A stretch of DNA of 64,000 nt, taken from Prolixibacteraceae bacterium (lineage in GTDB: Bacteria; Bacteroidota; Bacteroidia; Bacteroidales; Prolixibacteraceae). A program made the position numbers and the translations under genes. Shown in pieces: positions 43,701-52,689 of the stretch (position 1 is the first letter of the stretch; every line of letters starts with the position of its first letter). The notes beneath the pieces were generated by a model, which worked only from the letters and a program-made list of their open reading frames with translations, was not told the DNA's origin and made no database searches. The DNA is taken from the NCBI GenBank assembly GCA_019720755.1, contig CP081303.1:3964501-4028500 (forward strand), written 5' to 3'.

Positions 43701-44216
43701 CCAAACTTTAAGACTCTAGGTCCTAAATATGGCAAGATAATGAAAGGAATTGCGGCTGCTGTTCAAACACTTTCTCAAGATGATATTAATACATTTGAAA
43801 CAAATGGTAATTATCAGTTGTTTGTACAAGATCAGAAAGTGGATTTGACATTAGAGGATGTAGAAATTATGTCTGAAGATATTCCAGGATGGTTGGTTGC
43901 TAATGAAGGAGCTTTGACTGTTGCTCTTGATATCACAGTTACTGAACCTTTAAAAGAGGAAGGTATTGCTCGTGAATTTATTAACCGTATTCAGAATATT
44001 AGAAAAGAGAGTGACTTTGATGTTACAGATAAGGTAATTTTGAAGATACAAAGACACGAATTGTTTGATAAAGCTTTAGGAAATTTTGCTGAATATATAT
44101 CGAAACAAACTTTGGCCTCTGAATTAGTGCTTCTTGATGAGGTCAATTCAGACAATGCCCAAGAGGTGGAGATTGAAACAGGAGTGTTTACTAAAATTGA
44201 TGTTAAGCGAGTGTAA
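40788..44216 (+). CDS. ileS: Isoleucyl-tRNA synthetase
   Basis: A 1142-residue class I synthetase charging tRNA-Ile, with editing of valine. The HIGH-equivalent is PPSANGQPGIHH (H59, H60). The CP1 editing domain includes WTTTPWTLPSNTALAVG and GTGIVHIAPTFGADD. The KMSKR loop is GNKMSKRLGN. The C-terminal anticodon-binding part is long, as in the eukaryote-like IleS type common in Bacteroidota, which is often less sensitive to mupirocin. There is no zinc finger of the E. coli type at the end. Confidence 0.98.
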   Translation: MSNKFREYKNFDLSQINKDVLKFWENDDTFHKSMSTREGKPTFVFYEGPPSANGQPGIHHVISRSLKDLICRYKTMKGFQVKRKAGWDTHGLPVELGVEKTLGITKEDIGKKITVEEYNAACRREVMKYTDLWEDLTHKMGYWVNMDDPYITYDNRYIETLWNLLKSLFDKGLLYKGYTIQPFSPAAGTGLSSHELNQPGTYRDVKDTTCVGQFKVVRDDKSESFFGDEPLYFLAWTTTPWTLPSNTALAVGPNITYYQVKTFNPYTGAPISVMVAKDLYRKFFPEKNEELDFDSYEVGAKNIPFKVVAEYKGTDLEGIRYEQLIPWMKPEGDAFRVILGDYVTTEDGTGIVHIAPTFGADDDRVAKVAGIAPMLLLDKEGKQQPMVDKQGRLFPIENLDSAWVAEYVDSNLYREFSGRFVKNDYDPTLTEKDATLDVDISVMLKKENKAFRVEKHVHNYPHCWRTDKPILYYPLDSWFIKTTAVKDRLIELNKTINWKPESTGTGRFGNWLENLVDWNLSRSRYWGTPLPIWRTEDGTEQKCIGSVEELMAEIKMSIEAGFMSENPYDKFIVGEYTKENYENIDLHRPYVDDIFLVSESGKKMIRETDLIDVWFDSGAMPFAQMHYPFENKENFGEVYPADFIAEGVDQTRGWFFTLHAISTMINDSVAFKNIISNGLVLDAKGNKMSKRLGNAVDPFTTIDKYGSDPLRWYMITNSQPWDNLKFDVNGVEEVRRKFFGTLYNTYSFFSLYANIDGFTYSEAEIEMADRPEIDRWVLSLLNSLVKEVNEALEAYEPTRAGRAINDFVSENLSNWYVRLCRKRFWGGEYDQDKISAYQTLYTCLSTIAKLSAPIAPFFMDQLYRDLNSITKKDQEGSVHIANYPSVNDSLIDQKLEERMTIAQKVCSMVLSLRRKEKLKVRQPLQKIMVPVLNRDFESQFEAVKDIILTEVNIKEVEYIAANSGFIKKKIKPNFKTLGPKYGKIMKGIAAAVQTLSQDDINTFETNGNYQLFVQDQKVDLTLEDVEIMSEDIPGWLVANEGALTVALDITVTEPLKEEGIAREFINRIQNIRKESDFDVTDKVILKIQRHELFDKALGNFAEYISKQTLASELVLLDEVNSDNAQEVEIETGVFTKIDVKRV

Positions 44217-44325
44217 TATTACTCTTTGCATCAAACGTTGCGTATCGTTTTATGGATTATTTTACTAAATTAGTGCATCAAATCTAATTAAGAACTCATA
44301 AAATTATTCTTAACCTTTAAGATAT

Positions 44326-44703
44326 ATGGTGGAAAAAGTAAGATACTCAGATGAAGACCTTGAAATGTTTAGAACTGTGATTCTAAAAAAATTAGACAAG
44401 GCAAGAAATGATTATGAGTTGTACAAAAATGCCATTACCCAAAGAGATGGTAACGACACGCAGGACACTTCTCCTACTTTTAAAGTTTTAGAAGAAGGGG
44501 CAGCAACCTTATCAAAAGAAGAGGCTGGTAAATTAGCTCAAAGACAGCAAAAGTTTATTCAGCATCTTGAGGCAGCTATTATCCGTATAGAAAACAAAAC
44601 CTATGGTGTTTGTAGAGAAACGGGTAAACTGATTGCCAAAGAGAGATTGCTAGCTGTTCCTCATGCAACCTTAAGCATTGATGCAAAAAATAACAGAAAG
44701 TAA
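44326..44703 (+). CDS. DksA/TraR-family protein lacking zinc cysteines
   Basis: A 125-residue DksA-like protein that probably enters the RNA polymerase secondary channel. The coiled-coil region (about 12-85) contains DTQDTSPTFKVLEEGAATLSKEEAGKLAQRQ. The zinc-finger segment keeps the fold-like sequence YGVCRETGKLIAKERLLAVPHATLSID, but only the first of the four usual Cys remains. This form is standard in Bacteroidota. It lies between ileS and lspA, a conserved neighbourhood, and ends at a terminator. Confidence 0.92.
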   Translation: MVEKVRYSDEDLEMFRTVILKKLDKARNDYELYKNAITQRDGNDTQDTSPTFKVLEEGAATLSKEEAGKLAQRQQKFIQHLEAAIIRIENKTYGVCRETGKLIAKERLLAVPHATLSIDAKNNRK

Positions 44704-44727
44704 CGTCTTTCATAATAAACTAATGAG

Positions 44728-44762
44728 TCCGAGGAGAGGTATAACTCCTCGGATTTTTTTTT
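44728..44762 (+). terminator. Terminator between the dksA-like gene and lspA
   Basis: A 9-bp GC-rich stem TCCGAGGAG / CTCCTCGGA with 9 T, ending about 15 nt before the lspA start codon. Confidence 0.85.
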
Positions 44763-44776
44763 AATATTATATAGGT

Positions 44777-45388
44777 ATGTCAAAACGTAAAATCGCAATA
44801 TTTGTTGTTTTTCTTATATTGGTCATAGACCAGGTATCAAAAATATGGGTGAAGACTCATATGTCTTTAGGAGATGAATTTCATGTTTTTGGTAATTGGT
44901 TCTTGATTCATTTTGTCGAGAATAATGGTATGGCTTTTGGACTCGAATTTGCAGGCAAATATGGAAAGCCTTTTTTGACTGTTTTTAGAGTAATTGCATC
45001 CATAGCAATTATCGTTTATCTAAATAAACTTATTAAGAAGGGGATCCCTAATGGGGCCGTAATATCAATATCATTGATTTTGGCTGGTGCAATGGGTAAT
45101 ATTATTGATTGCGCATTTTATGGGATGATTTTCGATCATAGTTTTGGACAGGTAGCTACGATGTTTCCTGCAGGTGGTGGATATGAAACGTTCCTTCATG
45201 GAAAGGTGGTGGATATGCTCTATTTCCCCCTACTAGAAGGAAACTTCCCTAGTTGGTTACCTCGTATCGGAGGACAACATTTCCTGTTTTTTAGTCCTGT
45301 TTTTAATATTGCTGATTCAGCAATTTCTGTAGGTATTGCGATACTGTTACTCTTCTATCGCAAAACATTTGAAGAGAGTGCACAATAG
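44777..45388 (+). CDS. lspA: Lipoprotein signal peptidase
   Basis: A 203-residue inner-membrane aspartyl protease (signal peptidase II) that cleaves prolipoproteins before the lipidated Cys. Four transmembrane helices, ending near 195. LVIDQVSKIWVK, VENNGMAFG and the catalytic Asp pair in GKVVDMLYF and FNIADSAISVG are present. It is longer than the E. coli enzyme because of an insertion before the first catalytic Asp, as usual in Bacteroidota. A terminator immediately upstream implies readthrough or a promoter within it. Confidence 0.96.
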   Translation: MSKRKIAIFVVFLILVIDQVSKIWVKTHMSLGDEFHVFGNWFLIHFVENNGMAFGLEFAGKYGKPFLTVFRVIASIAIIVYLNKLIKKGIPNGAVISISLILAGAMGNIIDCAFYGMIFDHSFGQVATMFPAGGGYETFLHGKVVDMLYFPLLEGNFPSWLPRIGGQHFLFFSPVFNIADSAISVGIAILLLFYRKTFEESAQ

Positions 45389-45390
45389 AC

Positions 45391-45424
45391 TAAATAAGAG
45401 CAGCATCATTGCTGCCCTTATTTA
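45391..45424. terminator. Bidirectional terminator
   Basis: AAATAAG-A-GCAGCA / TGCTGC-C-CTTATTT with a TCAT loop between convergent lspA and the EnvC-like gene. Confidence 0.75.
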
Positions 45425-45425
45425 T

Positions 45426-46595
45426 TTATGAGGATGTCTTAAGCCATAATTCTGGATCTAAACAATCGGTCATCTTCCATACTTGAAACTTAAGAATCGA
45501 ATTGTGATCCTCTCCTTGTGAAGTGTATATTTCTCCTATAGGCTCCCCTATTTTAACCTGTTGCTGTTTTGTTTTATAAACAGTTTTTAGGTTCGAATAG
45601 ACTGTGATATAGGATCCATGTCTAACAAAAACAGACAATCTGCCATTCTTTATTGCCATTACTCCAGTAATTACACCATTATATATGGATTTCACCTTTT
45701 CTTTAGGGCTTGTTGATATCGTAATCCATTTGTTATTGACTTTTAGTTTTTTCATCACGGGATGTCGATGAAGACCGAAGTGATCTATGATCTCTCCTTG
45801 AACAGGCCAACCAAGCTTTCCTTTCTGTTTTTCAAAACTATAGTCTAGTGTGTTAATATCAAATGAGCTATCTTTTCTATTCGTCGCATACACCTCGCTC
45901 TGGAGCCTATAAGCAATATTTTTCTGTTGATCAACGATTGCTTTAAGCTCTTTTTCCTTACTCTTTAGGCTATTGTAAAAGGAGTTTTCAATCTCAAGTT
46001 CGTTGTTGAGTATCGATGTCTCATGAGTAATTTTGTTGTTCAAATACACCACTTCTCTCTTTTTTTTCTCGAAAAGTGTAATGCTTTCTGAAAGAGTGCT
46101 TGATAAGGAGTTGATAAGATGAATTTTCTCTAGTTGGACTCTTTGATATTGAGCTGTTTCTCCCTCTTTTTTGTAAAGATCAACAAAGTCTTTAAACGTA
46201 AAAGGAATAAAGTGATCCTTCATAACAAAACTCTTTAATCCTACTTTATTTAAAAATTCAGAATAGGCACTTTTAGTTTGAGAAATATCTTCTTTAAGTG
46301 AGTTGACAACAAACCTATGATCAGAGATAAACTCGTTGTATAAGCTTATCTTCTTATTGTATTCCGTTAACAGAACTTGTCTTTTTTCAATTCTATTATT
46401 GAGTAGTTTAAGTTGTATAAGCGAAGTACTTGCATCATTTTGTGCTTTTAAAAGCATTTTTTGTGTAGTCTTTAACTCTCTTACAATCTTTGATTTGTTC
46501 TCTTTGATTGTTCTTACGTCTTGGGCATTTGTTCTACTAGATACTAATAGTAACAATGACCATATTATAAATCCAAGAAGAGGGTTATTTCGCAT
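45426..46595 (-). CDS. EnvC-like murein hydrolase activator (coiled coil plus degenerate LytM)
   Basis: A 389-residue exported protein: signal peptide 1-24, coiled coil about 25-240, and a C-terminal M23/LytM domain. The metal ligands of active M23 peptidases are incomplete: the HxxxD site reads HRHPVMKKLKV and the HxH site reads RHGSYITVYSNL without the second His. It is therefore probably an activator of amidases in cell separation, like EnvC, and not a peptidase. It directly follows the DUF4292 gene (2 nt). Confidence 0.92.
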   Translation of the reverse strand: MRNNPLLGFIIWSLLLLVSSRTNAQDVRTIKENKSKIVRELKTTQKMLLKAQNDASTSLIQLKLLNNRIEKRQVLLTEYNKKISLYNEFISDHRFVVNSLKEDISQTKSAYSEFLNKVGLKSFVMKDHFIPFTFKDFVDLYKKEGETAQYQRVQLEKIHLINSLSSTLSESITLFEKKKREVVYLNNKITHETSILNNELEIENSFYNSLKSKEKELKAIVDQQKNIAYRLQSEVYATNRKDSSFDINTLDYSFEKQKGKLGWPVQGEIIDHFGLHRHPVMKKLKVNNKWITISTSPKEKVKSIYNGVITGVMAIKNGRLSVFVRHGSYITVYSNLKTVYKTKQQQVKIGEPIGEIYTSQGEDHNSILKFQVWKMTDCLDPELWLKTSS

Positions 46596-46597
46596 AG

Positions 46598-47533
46598 TTA
46601 CTTTAATACTTTGTTCGTGTATGATGTTGGAACCGAAAATTTAAATGAGCTTTCTTTGTCTTTCCAAATCTTAAATAGACGTATTCTCATGTTAAAAATA
46701 GGGGTACTATTCTTAAATGAAGAAATTGTTACGACAGAAGGAAAGAATGAATTATCAATGTTGACATATTTATCAATGTTGATATTGGTAGAGACATGAG
46801 TGTCTAGATTCTTATAAACAACTTTCTTTAACTTGAAGTGCGTTGGTTCGAAATAAAGACGTTCTTCGATTCTATTATTCCCTGCGTAAACTTTAAAGTC
46901 TTTTTTAACAACTATCTTTTTCTTTCTTTTATTGTTCTTTTCTCTCTTTGTTGTGTTATTTTTTATCGAACTTAGTACATAGTAACCACCTTCTGTATAG
47001 CTCTTGTATTTTCGTAGTATCCTTCCTTTGATATCTTCTTGAAGAGTAAAAGGGTTTCCTGAAAAAATATTTTCAAGCTTTTCTAAAGATACTGTGACTC
47101 CAATGACCTTCTCTACCTTCTCAAAGTTAGCGTGTATTGTTTCTCTACCAAGTACATTCACAACGATAATCGTGTCTTCAGTTGCTAGCAACTTACCAAC
47201 AGGAAAGATCCCTTTTTGTGCAGTAATGATTATTACACTGTCTTTCTTGGATTTAAAAGAAGCGGAGATTGCATTCTTATTCCCTTTATAATTAAAATCT
47301 ATTAGAGCTTTCTTTGCACCATATGTTTCATAATAACTCTCGTTATTTCTTACATTTCTCATAAGACGAGAAGTGCTCATCTTCTTTAACTCTGTATTGT
47401 TACTATTGGAAGAAAGATCTGTAACCATCAACTCTTTAGTAGAACGACAACTACTAAGAACTGATAACAAGATAACAAACAGATATATTTTTGAATTCAA
47501 AAACTTTGACACAACGATACTAATAATATTCAT
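46598..47533 (-). CDS. DUF4292 lipoprotein
   Basis: A 311-residue lipoprotein of unknown function. LFVILLSVLSSCRSTKEL provides a lipobox with Cys at about 29; a shorter start near K15 is possible. The body is beta-rich with a Lys-rich insertion (KREKNNKRKKKIVVKK), and its fold family resembles LolA/LolB-like lipoprotein carriers, which would suit a role in outer-membrane lipoprotein sorting, but this is inference. It is fixed in this gene order between the TPR protein and EnvC in Bacteroidota. Confidence 0.85.
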   Translation of the reverse strand: MNIISIVVSKFLNSKIYLFVILLSVLSSCRSTKELMVTDLSSNSNNTELKKMSTSRLMRNVRNNESYYETYGAKKALIDFNYKGNKNAISASFKSKKDSVIIITAQKGIFPVGKLLATEDTIIVVNVLGRETIHANFEKVEKVIGVTVSLEKLENIFSGNPFTLQEDIKGRILRKYKSYTEGGYYVLSSIKNNTTKREKNNKRKKKIVVKKDFKVYAGNNRIEERLYFEPTHFKLKKVVYKNLDTHVSTNINIDKYVNIDNSFFPSVVTISSFKNSTPIFNMRIRLFKIWKDKESSFKFSVPTSYTNKVLK

Positions 47534-47554
47534 TCACAAAATAGATAAGAAATA

Positions 47555-49321
47555 CTACTCTTTGTAGTATTTCTTATCTTTAATTTTCTTTTCTAATATT
47601 GGAGAATCAACACCTCCATCTTTAGCTTTTTCCCAATTCTGTACAGCTTTCTCAATATCTCCTAGGAAGTAAAGAATATCTCCATAGTGATCGAATAATG
47701 TAGGGTTTTTATCCTTATTATTTTCTATCGCCATATTCATATAGAATTTCGCCAATCGGTAATCCTTCTTGATAAAAAGAACCCATGCATAAGTATCTAG
47801 ATAAGTTGGATTATCAGGGTTTTTCTCCACAACCAATCCTCCTAACCTTTCTGCTTTCTCTAGCTGTTCATTTTTTAAAGAGAGGTAATAAGCATAGTTA
47901 TTCATTGCCATATAATTGGTTGGATCAATTTCAATGACTTTATCAAATGCCTTCCATGCTTCTTCGTATTTCTTTAGGTTATAAAGAGCTTCTGCCTTAT
48001 AAGTATAGATTTGAGAAAGGGTTGATTTACTCACCGTCGAGATTGATTCTGCTTTTTCTAGAAGAGGGATCATCTCTTTATACATTTTGTCTTGAAGAAA
48101 TGTTAGAGACTTAAAGACATAAAGAAGAGGTTGATCAGGAAATCTCTTTATCGCTTCATCACTGTCGACTTTCATCTTATCCCAATCTAGTAATTGGTTG
48201 TCAATCATGATGATTCTTTCCCAATATATATAGTTTGATCCTTCAAGATCTATTGCAAAACGAAACTGCTCATCTGCTTTCTTATATTTCTCTTGTTGTA
48301 TCAGATATTCGGCATATAGAGCATGTGGTTTGCTTTCGCTAGGATTTGCAGCAATCATATCCTCAAGAATAGATTCTTTCACTTTGTCACTAATGCCAAA
48401 ATTATTCTTTGTAGAGGTTATAAGAAGAAACATTTGGATCTTTGTATTGATATCCAATGTGGTACTTCTCATTGCTTCTTTGATATGAAAAAGGGCTTTT
48501 TTGTTGTCTTTTCCTTCTCTGTAGTAGTTGGCAAGAGAGATATGAACAAATCCATCTTTAGGATCTATTTCAAGTACCTTATTGTAATACTCAAGTGCTT
48601 TTTCTCTGTTATTTTCTTTAAGGTATAAGTCCGCCATAAGACCATAATATTTGGTCTCTGTAGGATTACTATCAATAAGTCGTTGTATCTCTTGACGAGC
48701 CTTCTTAGGCTTCTTAATTGCAAGATATATCTGCTCTTTGGCTACAGATATTCTCTCATTAAGTCCCATCTCTTTCTCTAGCTTATTATACATATCCAAA
48801 GCAGCCTCATATTGATTTGAAGAGGTGTAAAGTGCAGCATTTCTATAGATATAATCGATATTGCTTGGATACTTTTCAACAAGTTGTTCATATATGTCAG
48901 CAGCCAAGTCATAACGCTTTCTTTGCTCGTATACTTGTGCAAGGAGCATTGCATAGCTATCATTGCCTGGCTCTAGTTTATAAGCTTTTTCAAGAAGTCC
49001 TAGTGCACTCGTAATGTCTTTTTTAGCAATATGTATTGTTGCTAATTCATACATAGATACTGCGGACTTAGGATCAATTTCTAGGCATTTTGAAAATAGG
49101 GCTGTTGCACCTTCAAAATTACCAAGCATTCTTTGTTTAAGTCCTTCAATAAACAGATATTCAAACTGTAAGCTCATCTCTTCAGAGAGCTTTGTTTCAA
49201 TCTGTGTTTTTTTTGTGTCAACTTTCTTTGAAGAGGTTATCCCCTTGTTTGTGCTACAAGAGATAAGCCCAAGCATAAAGGTTGCACCAAAGACTATTTG
49301 TTGTATCTTATTCATATTCAA
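47555..49321 (-). CDS. Tetratricopeptide-repeat lipoprotein
   Basis: A 588-residue protein with a lipobox signal (IVFGATFMLGLISC) and about ten to thirteen TPR units from residue 45 to the end, for example SAVSMYELATIHIAKKDITSALGLLEKAYKLEPGN. TPRs scaffold protein complexes. In this conserved cluster it is probably tied to outer-membrane or envelope assembly (inference). The start could be codon 1 or 3. It precedes the DUF4292 gene by 21 bp. Confidence 0.9.
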   Translation of the reverse strand: MNMNKIQQIVFGATFMLGLISCSTNKGITSSKKVDTKKTQIETKLSEEMSLQFEYLFIEGLKQRMLGNFEGATALFSKCLEIDPKSAVSMYELATIHIAKKDITSALGLLEKAYKLEPGNDSYAMLLAQVYEQRKRYDLAADIYEQLVEKYPSNIDYIYRNAALYTSSNQYEAALDMYNKLEKEMGLNERISVAKEQIYLAIKKPKKARQEIQRLIDSNPTETKYYGLMADLYLKENNREKALEYYNKVLEIDPKDGFVHISLANYYREGKDNKKALFHIKEAMRSTTLDINTKIQMFLLITSTKNNFGISDKVKESILEDMIAANPSESKPHALYAEYLIQQEKYKKADEQFRFAIDLEGSNYIYWERIIMIDNQLLDWDKMKVDSDEAIKRFPDQPLLYVFKSLTFLQDKMYKEMIPLLEKAESISTVSKSTLSQIYTYKAEALYNLKKYEEAWKAFDKVIEIDPTNYMAMNNYAYYLSLKNEQLEKAERLGGLVVEKNPDNPTYLDTYAWVLFIKKDYRLAKFYMNMAIENNKDKNPTLFDHYGDILYFLGDIEKAVQNWEKAKDGGVDSPILEKKIKDKKYYKE

Positions 49322-49350
49322 ATTATTTTTCGGTAGGAGTATCTGTGAAA

Positions 49351-49788
49351 TTATTTTTTACCAGTGTGTCCAAAACCCCCTTCACCTCTATCCGTTTCGT
49401 TAAGTATTTCAACCTCTTCCCATTTTACCACTTCATGTTTTGCAACGACCATCTGAGCAATTCTCTCACCATTTTCAATTACAAATGATTCATTAGAAAG
49501 GTTTGCTAAAATAATTGAAATCTCTCCTCTATAATCGGCATCGATAGTACCAGGACTATTTAGAACAGAAATCCCATGTTTGATCGCTAATCCACTTCGA
49601 GGACGAACTTGTGCTTCAAATCCCACTGGTAACTCAATAAACAAACCAGTTGGTACCAAAGTTCTTTGAAGAGGGGCTAAAGTGATCGGAGATTCAAGAT
49701 TTGCTCTAAGATCCATTCCTGCAGCACTAGCAGTTCCGTATTCTGGAAGTGAATTATTCGATTTATTAATTATTTTAACCGTTGTCAT
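49351..49788 (-). CDS. dut: dUTP diphosphatase
   Basis: A 145-residue homotrimeric dUTPase hydrolysing dUTP to dUMP, which prevents uracil incorporation. Five family motifs are in order: [42 protein letters not shown] and the C-terminal P-loop-like [12 protein letters not shown]. It is embedded in the envelope cluster between the flippase and TPR genes, 29 bp from the latter. Confidence 0.97.
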   Translation of the reverse strand: MTTVKIINKSNNSLPEYGTASAAGMDLRANLESPITLAPLQRTLVPTGLFIELPVGFEAQVRPRSGLAIKHGISVLNSPGTIDADYRGEISIILANLSNESFVIENGERIAQMVVAKHEVVKWEEVEILNETDRGEGGFGHTGKK

Positions 49789-49849
49789 ATATTTATTTTT
49801 TGCGTTTACAATAAAACATATATCATGCCAATATCAGATATGGCACAAA

Positions 49850-51328
49850 CTACTTACCTTTTTGTTTCAATAAAAATGTTTTTAATTCAGGATAGAGAAC
49901 TACAATTAGGAATACTAAGATAGTAAATCCTCTAAGAACAAATCCTATGAAGCTTGTCTCAGAAGGTAAATGCTTCCCACAAAAATATAGAACAAATGCA
50001 AAAATCATTGTAATGATGATTCTATTTACAGGATAATCTATAGGATAGCTCTTTCTCATAAAGTAATAACTCGCAATAACCATGGCACCAAAACACACGA
50101 CCTGTGCTATTGCAGAAGCTACATATCCATATTTTGATAGAAAGAGAATATTGATAATTATCGTGATGATAGCACCTCCTACTGAAAAGTATGCCCCATA
50201 ATAGGTCTTATCTGTTAATTTATACCAAATAGATAAATTATAGTAGATTCCAAGAAACATGTTTGCGATTAATATGTATGGAACGACATGCAACCCATCG
50301 TAATAGTTGGGATCGATAATAATCTTTATTTGGTCGATATATAATGTGATTCCTAAAAATACACAAAGACAGAAAATGACAAAATAGGTAAGGATATCTG
50401 CATATATCTTTTTATCATTAGTCTCTTTCTGTCTTGCAAAAAAGAATGGTTCAAAAGCATACCTAAATGCTTGTACAAATAGAGTCATAATGACTGCTAG
50501 CTTGGTGTTTGCTCCATATATCCCTAATTGGAACATTGCCGATTCATATGGTTTAAACAGTTTAGGGAATAATATCTTGTCGATATTCTGATTTATCATG
50601 CCTGCAAAAGAGACTACTAAAATTGGCAATCCATAGATCAATAATTTTTTTAGTAAGGCTGTATTATATTGTTTTAATGAAACTTGCATCTCAGGAATAA
50701 GAACGATCAATGTGAATAGGGATGCTATTACATTAGAAATCAGTACATAGCCTATCCCTATGTTTTCACTGTAAAGTTGAAGGAGAATGTTGTCTGGATG
50801 GTTTGTTGTAAGCCAAGGGCATAACACAAGAAAGAACAGATTAAAAAAGATATTTATGATCACATTCAATAATTTAATGATCATAAACTTGACGGGTCTG
50901 CCTTCTAATCTTAATTTTGCAAAAGGGATCGTTGCGAGGGTATCAAATACTAAAATATAAGATAACCATCTAACATATTGTTCTGCGTTTTGATATCCAT
51001 AATAGTTTGCAATAGGTACATTAAATAGTGTGACCAATACAAAGAATACGGATGAGGTCATTATAAGTGTAACAAATGAAGTGGTGAATACTGTAACTTG
51101 ATTCTTCTTATCCTTTGAAGAATAACGAAAAAAAGCGGTCTCCATTCCATAAGTAAGTAATGCCATTAGGATGGCCACCCAAGCAAACATATTGGTTATC
51201 TCCCCCAATGAAGCTGGTAGAAAAATTCTTGTGTAAAATAGTGCAAGAAAGTAGTTTAGAAACCTAGGAAGTATGGAACTTAATCCATAAATCACTGTTT
51301 GACCAGCCAATCGTTTAATGGTACTCAT
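49850..51328 (-). CDS. Oligosaccharide flippase (Wzx/MATE-like)
   Basis: A 492-residue polytopic membrane protein with about fourteen helices, of the polysaccharide biosynthesis/flippase family, expected to flip a lipid-linked oligosaccharide. I start at ATG 51328 (MSTIKRLAGQTVIYGLSSILPRF), since the family opens this way and the 13 upstream residues do not fit. VQAFRYAFEPFFF and the central paired helices are typical. It heads the conserved flippase-dut-TPR-DUF4292-EnvC cluster. The specific glycan is unknown. Confidence 0.92.
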   Translation of the reverse strand: MSTIKRLAGQTVIYGLSSILPRFLNYFLALFYTRIFLPASLGEITNMFAWVAILMALLTYGMETAFFRYSSKDKKNQVTVFTTSFVTLIMTSSVFFVLVTLFNVPIANYYGYQNAEQYVRWLSYILVFDTLATIPFAKLRLEGRPVKFMIIKLLNVIINIFFNLFFLVLCPWLTTNHPDNILLQLYSENIGIGYVLISNVIASLFTLIVLIPEMQVSLKQYNTALLKKLLIYGLPILVVSFAGMINQNIDKILFPKLFKPYESAMFQLGIYGANTKLAVIMTLFVQAFRYAFEPFFFARQKETNDKKIYADILTYFVIFCLCVFLGITLYIDQIKIIIDPNYYDGLHVVPYILIANMFLGIYYNLSIWYKLTDKTYYGAYFSVGGAIITIIINILFLSKYGYVASAIAQVVCFGAMVIASYYFMRKSYPIDYPVNRIIITMIFAFVLYFCGKHLPSETSFIGFVLRGFTILVFLIVVLYPELKTFLLKQKGK

Positions 51329-51364
51329 ATATTTAGATATCAATAAGATTACTTGAACAAAGCA

Positions 51365-51372
51365 CAAAAGTA
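51365..51372 (-). promoter_or_regulatory. -7 element of the envelope cluster
   Basis: TACTTTTG on the minus strand, 36 bp before the flippase start. Confidence 0.5.
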
Positions 51373-51484
51373 ACTTTTAAATTTCCTTTATATCAAAAGA
51401 AATAAAGGAAATCATATTTTTTAAATACGTCACACCTTTTTTATCTTTATGACATTCAATGATGAAACTTATTAGAAAATTCGG

Positions 51485-52573
51485 ATGAGATACATAAGAA
51501 TACAATATTTCGCACTATTTCTTTTTCTCTTGTGGAGTGGTTTTACTTCATGTAAAACAACATCAAATACAAGAAAACCTGTACCAGTGGTAAAGATGAA
51601 AAAACAGGCTATTTTAGGAAGTGATATTTTTGTTCGTATTAAAGTCCTCCCTAAAGGAGGAAAAGTAACAAAAGCTACACTCCTGTTGAATGGGAAAAAG
51701 TTAGAAGAGTTGAAAAATTTTGATTGTCAAATAAAGTTACCTCTAGAATCTTTACGTCTAGGACGTAATAGAGTGACAATAGAGGCTTTAAAGGATAATG
51801 GTAAATTAGGTGTGACAAACAAAGAGATTGTTCTATTTTCTTCTAAGAAACCTCAAGAGATAGAGTATAAAGTGGAAAAAACTTTTACTCATTATCAAAG
51901 CCATTTTACTGAGGGATTAGAGTTTAATAACGGTCTTTTGTATGAAAGTACTGGGGAACATGGTACTTCTGGTATCTATAAAATAGACCTTACTACGAAC
52001 AAAGTGGTAGACTCTGTCTCCTTGGATAAAGAGTATTTTGGAGAGGGAGTTACATTGTTAAATGGTAATCTATATCAGTTGACTTACAAAAAACAGAAGG
52101 CTTTTGTCTATCGTGATTCTGATATGAAGAAGATTAAGGAGTTTACTTTTCCAAACAAGGAGGGATGGGGGTTAACTAATGATGGAGAATCTTTGATTAT
52201 GAGCGATGGCTCTTCTGTACTCTATTTTGTTGATCCTTCTACTTTTAAAGAGACAAAGCGTATTGAAGTATTCTCGAACTCTAGAGAATTTACTTATTTG
52301 AATGAGTTAGAGTACGTCAAAGGGTATATATATGCCAATGTTTGGACCACTGAAGATATTGTTAAAATTGATAGTCAAACAGGAGAAGTGGTTGCAATCA
52401 TATCATTAACGGGCCTAACTAATTCGGCACAAATATCTTCCAAAAAGACGATAGATGTAATGAATGGAATTGCATATAATGAAAAAGAAAAATCATTATA
52501 TGTGACAGGTAAATATTGGCCAAAACTGTATAAGATATCTCTATATGAGAAAGGGAAACGTGTTAATCCTTAG
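51485..52573 (+). CDS. Glutaminyl-peptide cyclotransferase (glutamine cyclotransferase), lipoprotein
   Basis: A 362-residue lipoprotein (lipobox Cys in LWSGFTSCK at about 23). Residues about 120-355 form a five-bladed propeller of the plant/bacterial QC family, with TEGLEFNNGLLYESTGEHGTS, FGEGVTLLNGNLYQLTYK, EGWGLTNDGESLIMSDGSS and NELEYVKGYIYANVWTTEDI. It cyclises N-terminal Gln of exported proteins, which in Bacteroidota often follow signal peptidase I cleavage. An N-terminal Ig-like segment precedes it. Convergent with asnS. Confidence 0.93.
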   Translation: MRYIRIQYFALFLFLLWSGFTSCKTTSNTRKPVPVVKMKKQAILGSDIFVRIKVLPKGGKVTKATLLLNGKKLEELKNFDCQIKLPLESLRLGRNRVTIEALKDNGKLGVTNKEIVLFSSKKPQEIEYKVEKTFTHYQSHFTEGLEFNNGLLYESTGEHGTSGIYKIDLTTNKVVDSVSLDKEYFGEGVTLLNGNLYQLTYKKQKAFVYRDSDMKKIKEFTFPNKEGWGLTNDGESLIMSDGSSVLYFVDPSTFKETKRIEVFSNSREFTYLNELEYVKGYIYANVWTTEDIVKIDSQTGEVVAIISLTGLTNSAQISSKKTIDVMNGIAYNEKEKSLYVTGKYWPKLYKISLYEKGKRVNP

Positions 52574-52630
52574 GTCTATATATAGAAAAGTATTTCTCTT
52601 GTTGTGAGTTGTTCACAATTGTTGAAAACA

Positions 52631-52666
52631 ATAAAGGTGAGATATCAATATGATATCTCACCTTTA
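52631..52666. terminator. Bidirectional terminator
   Basis: A perfect 15-bp stem (52633-52647 with 52651-52665), 3-nt loop, A and T tracts. Confidence 0.82.
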
Positions 52667-52689
52667 CAATTTATAACGTTATTTTAATA

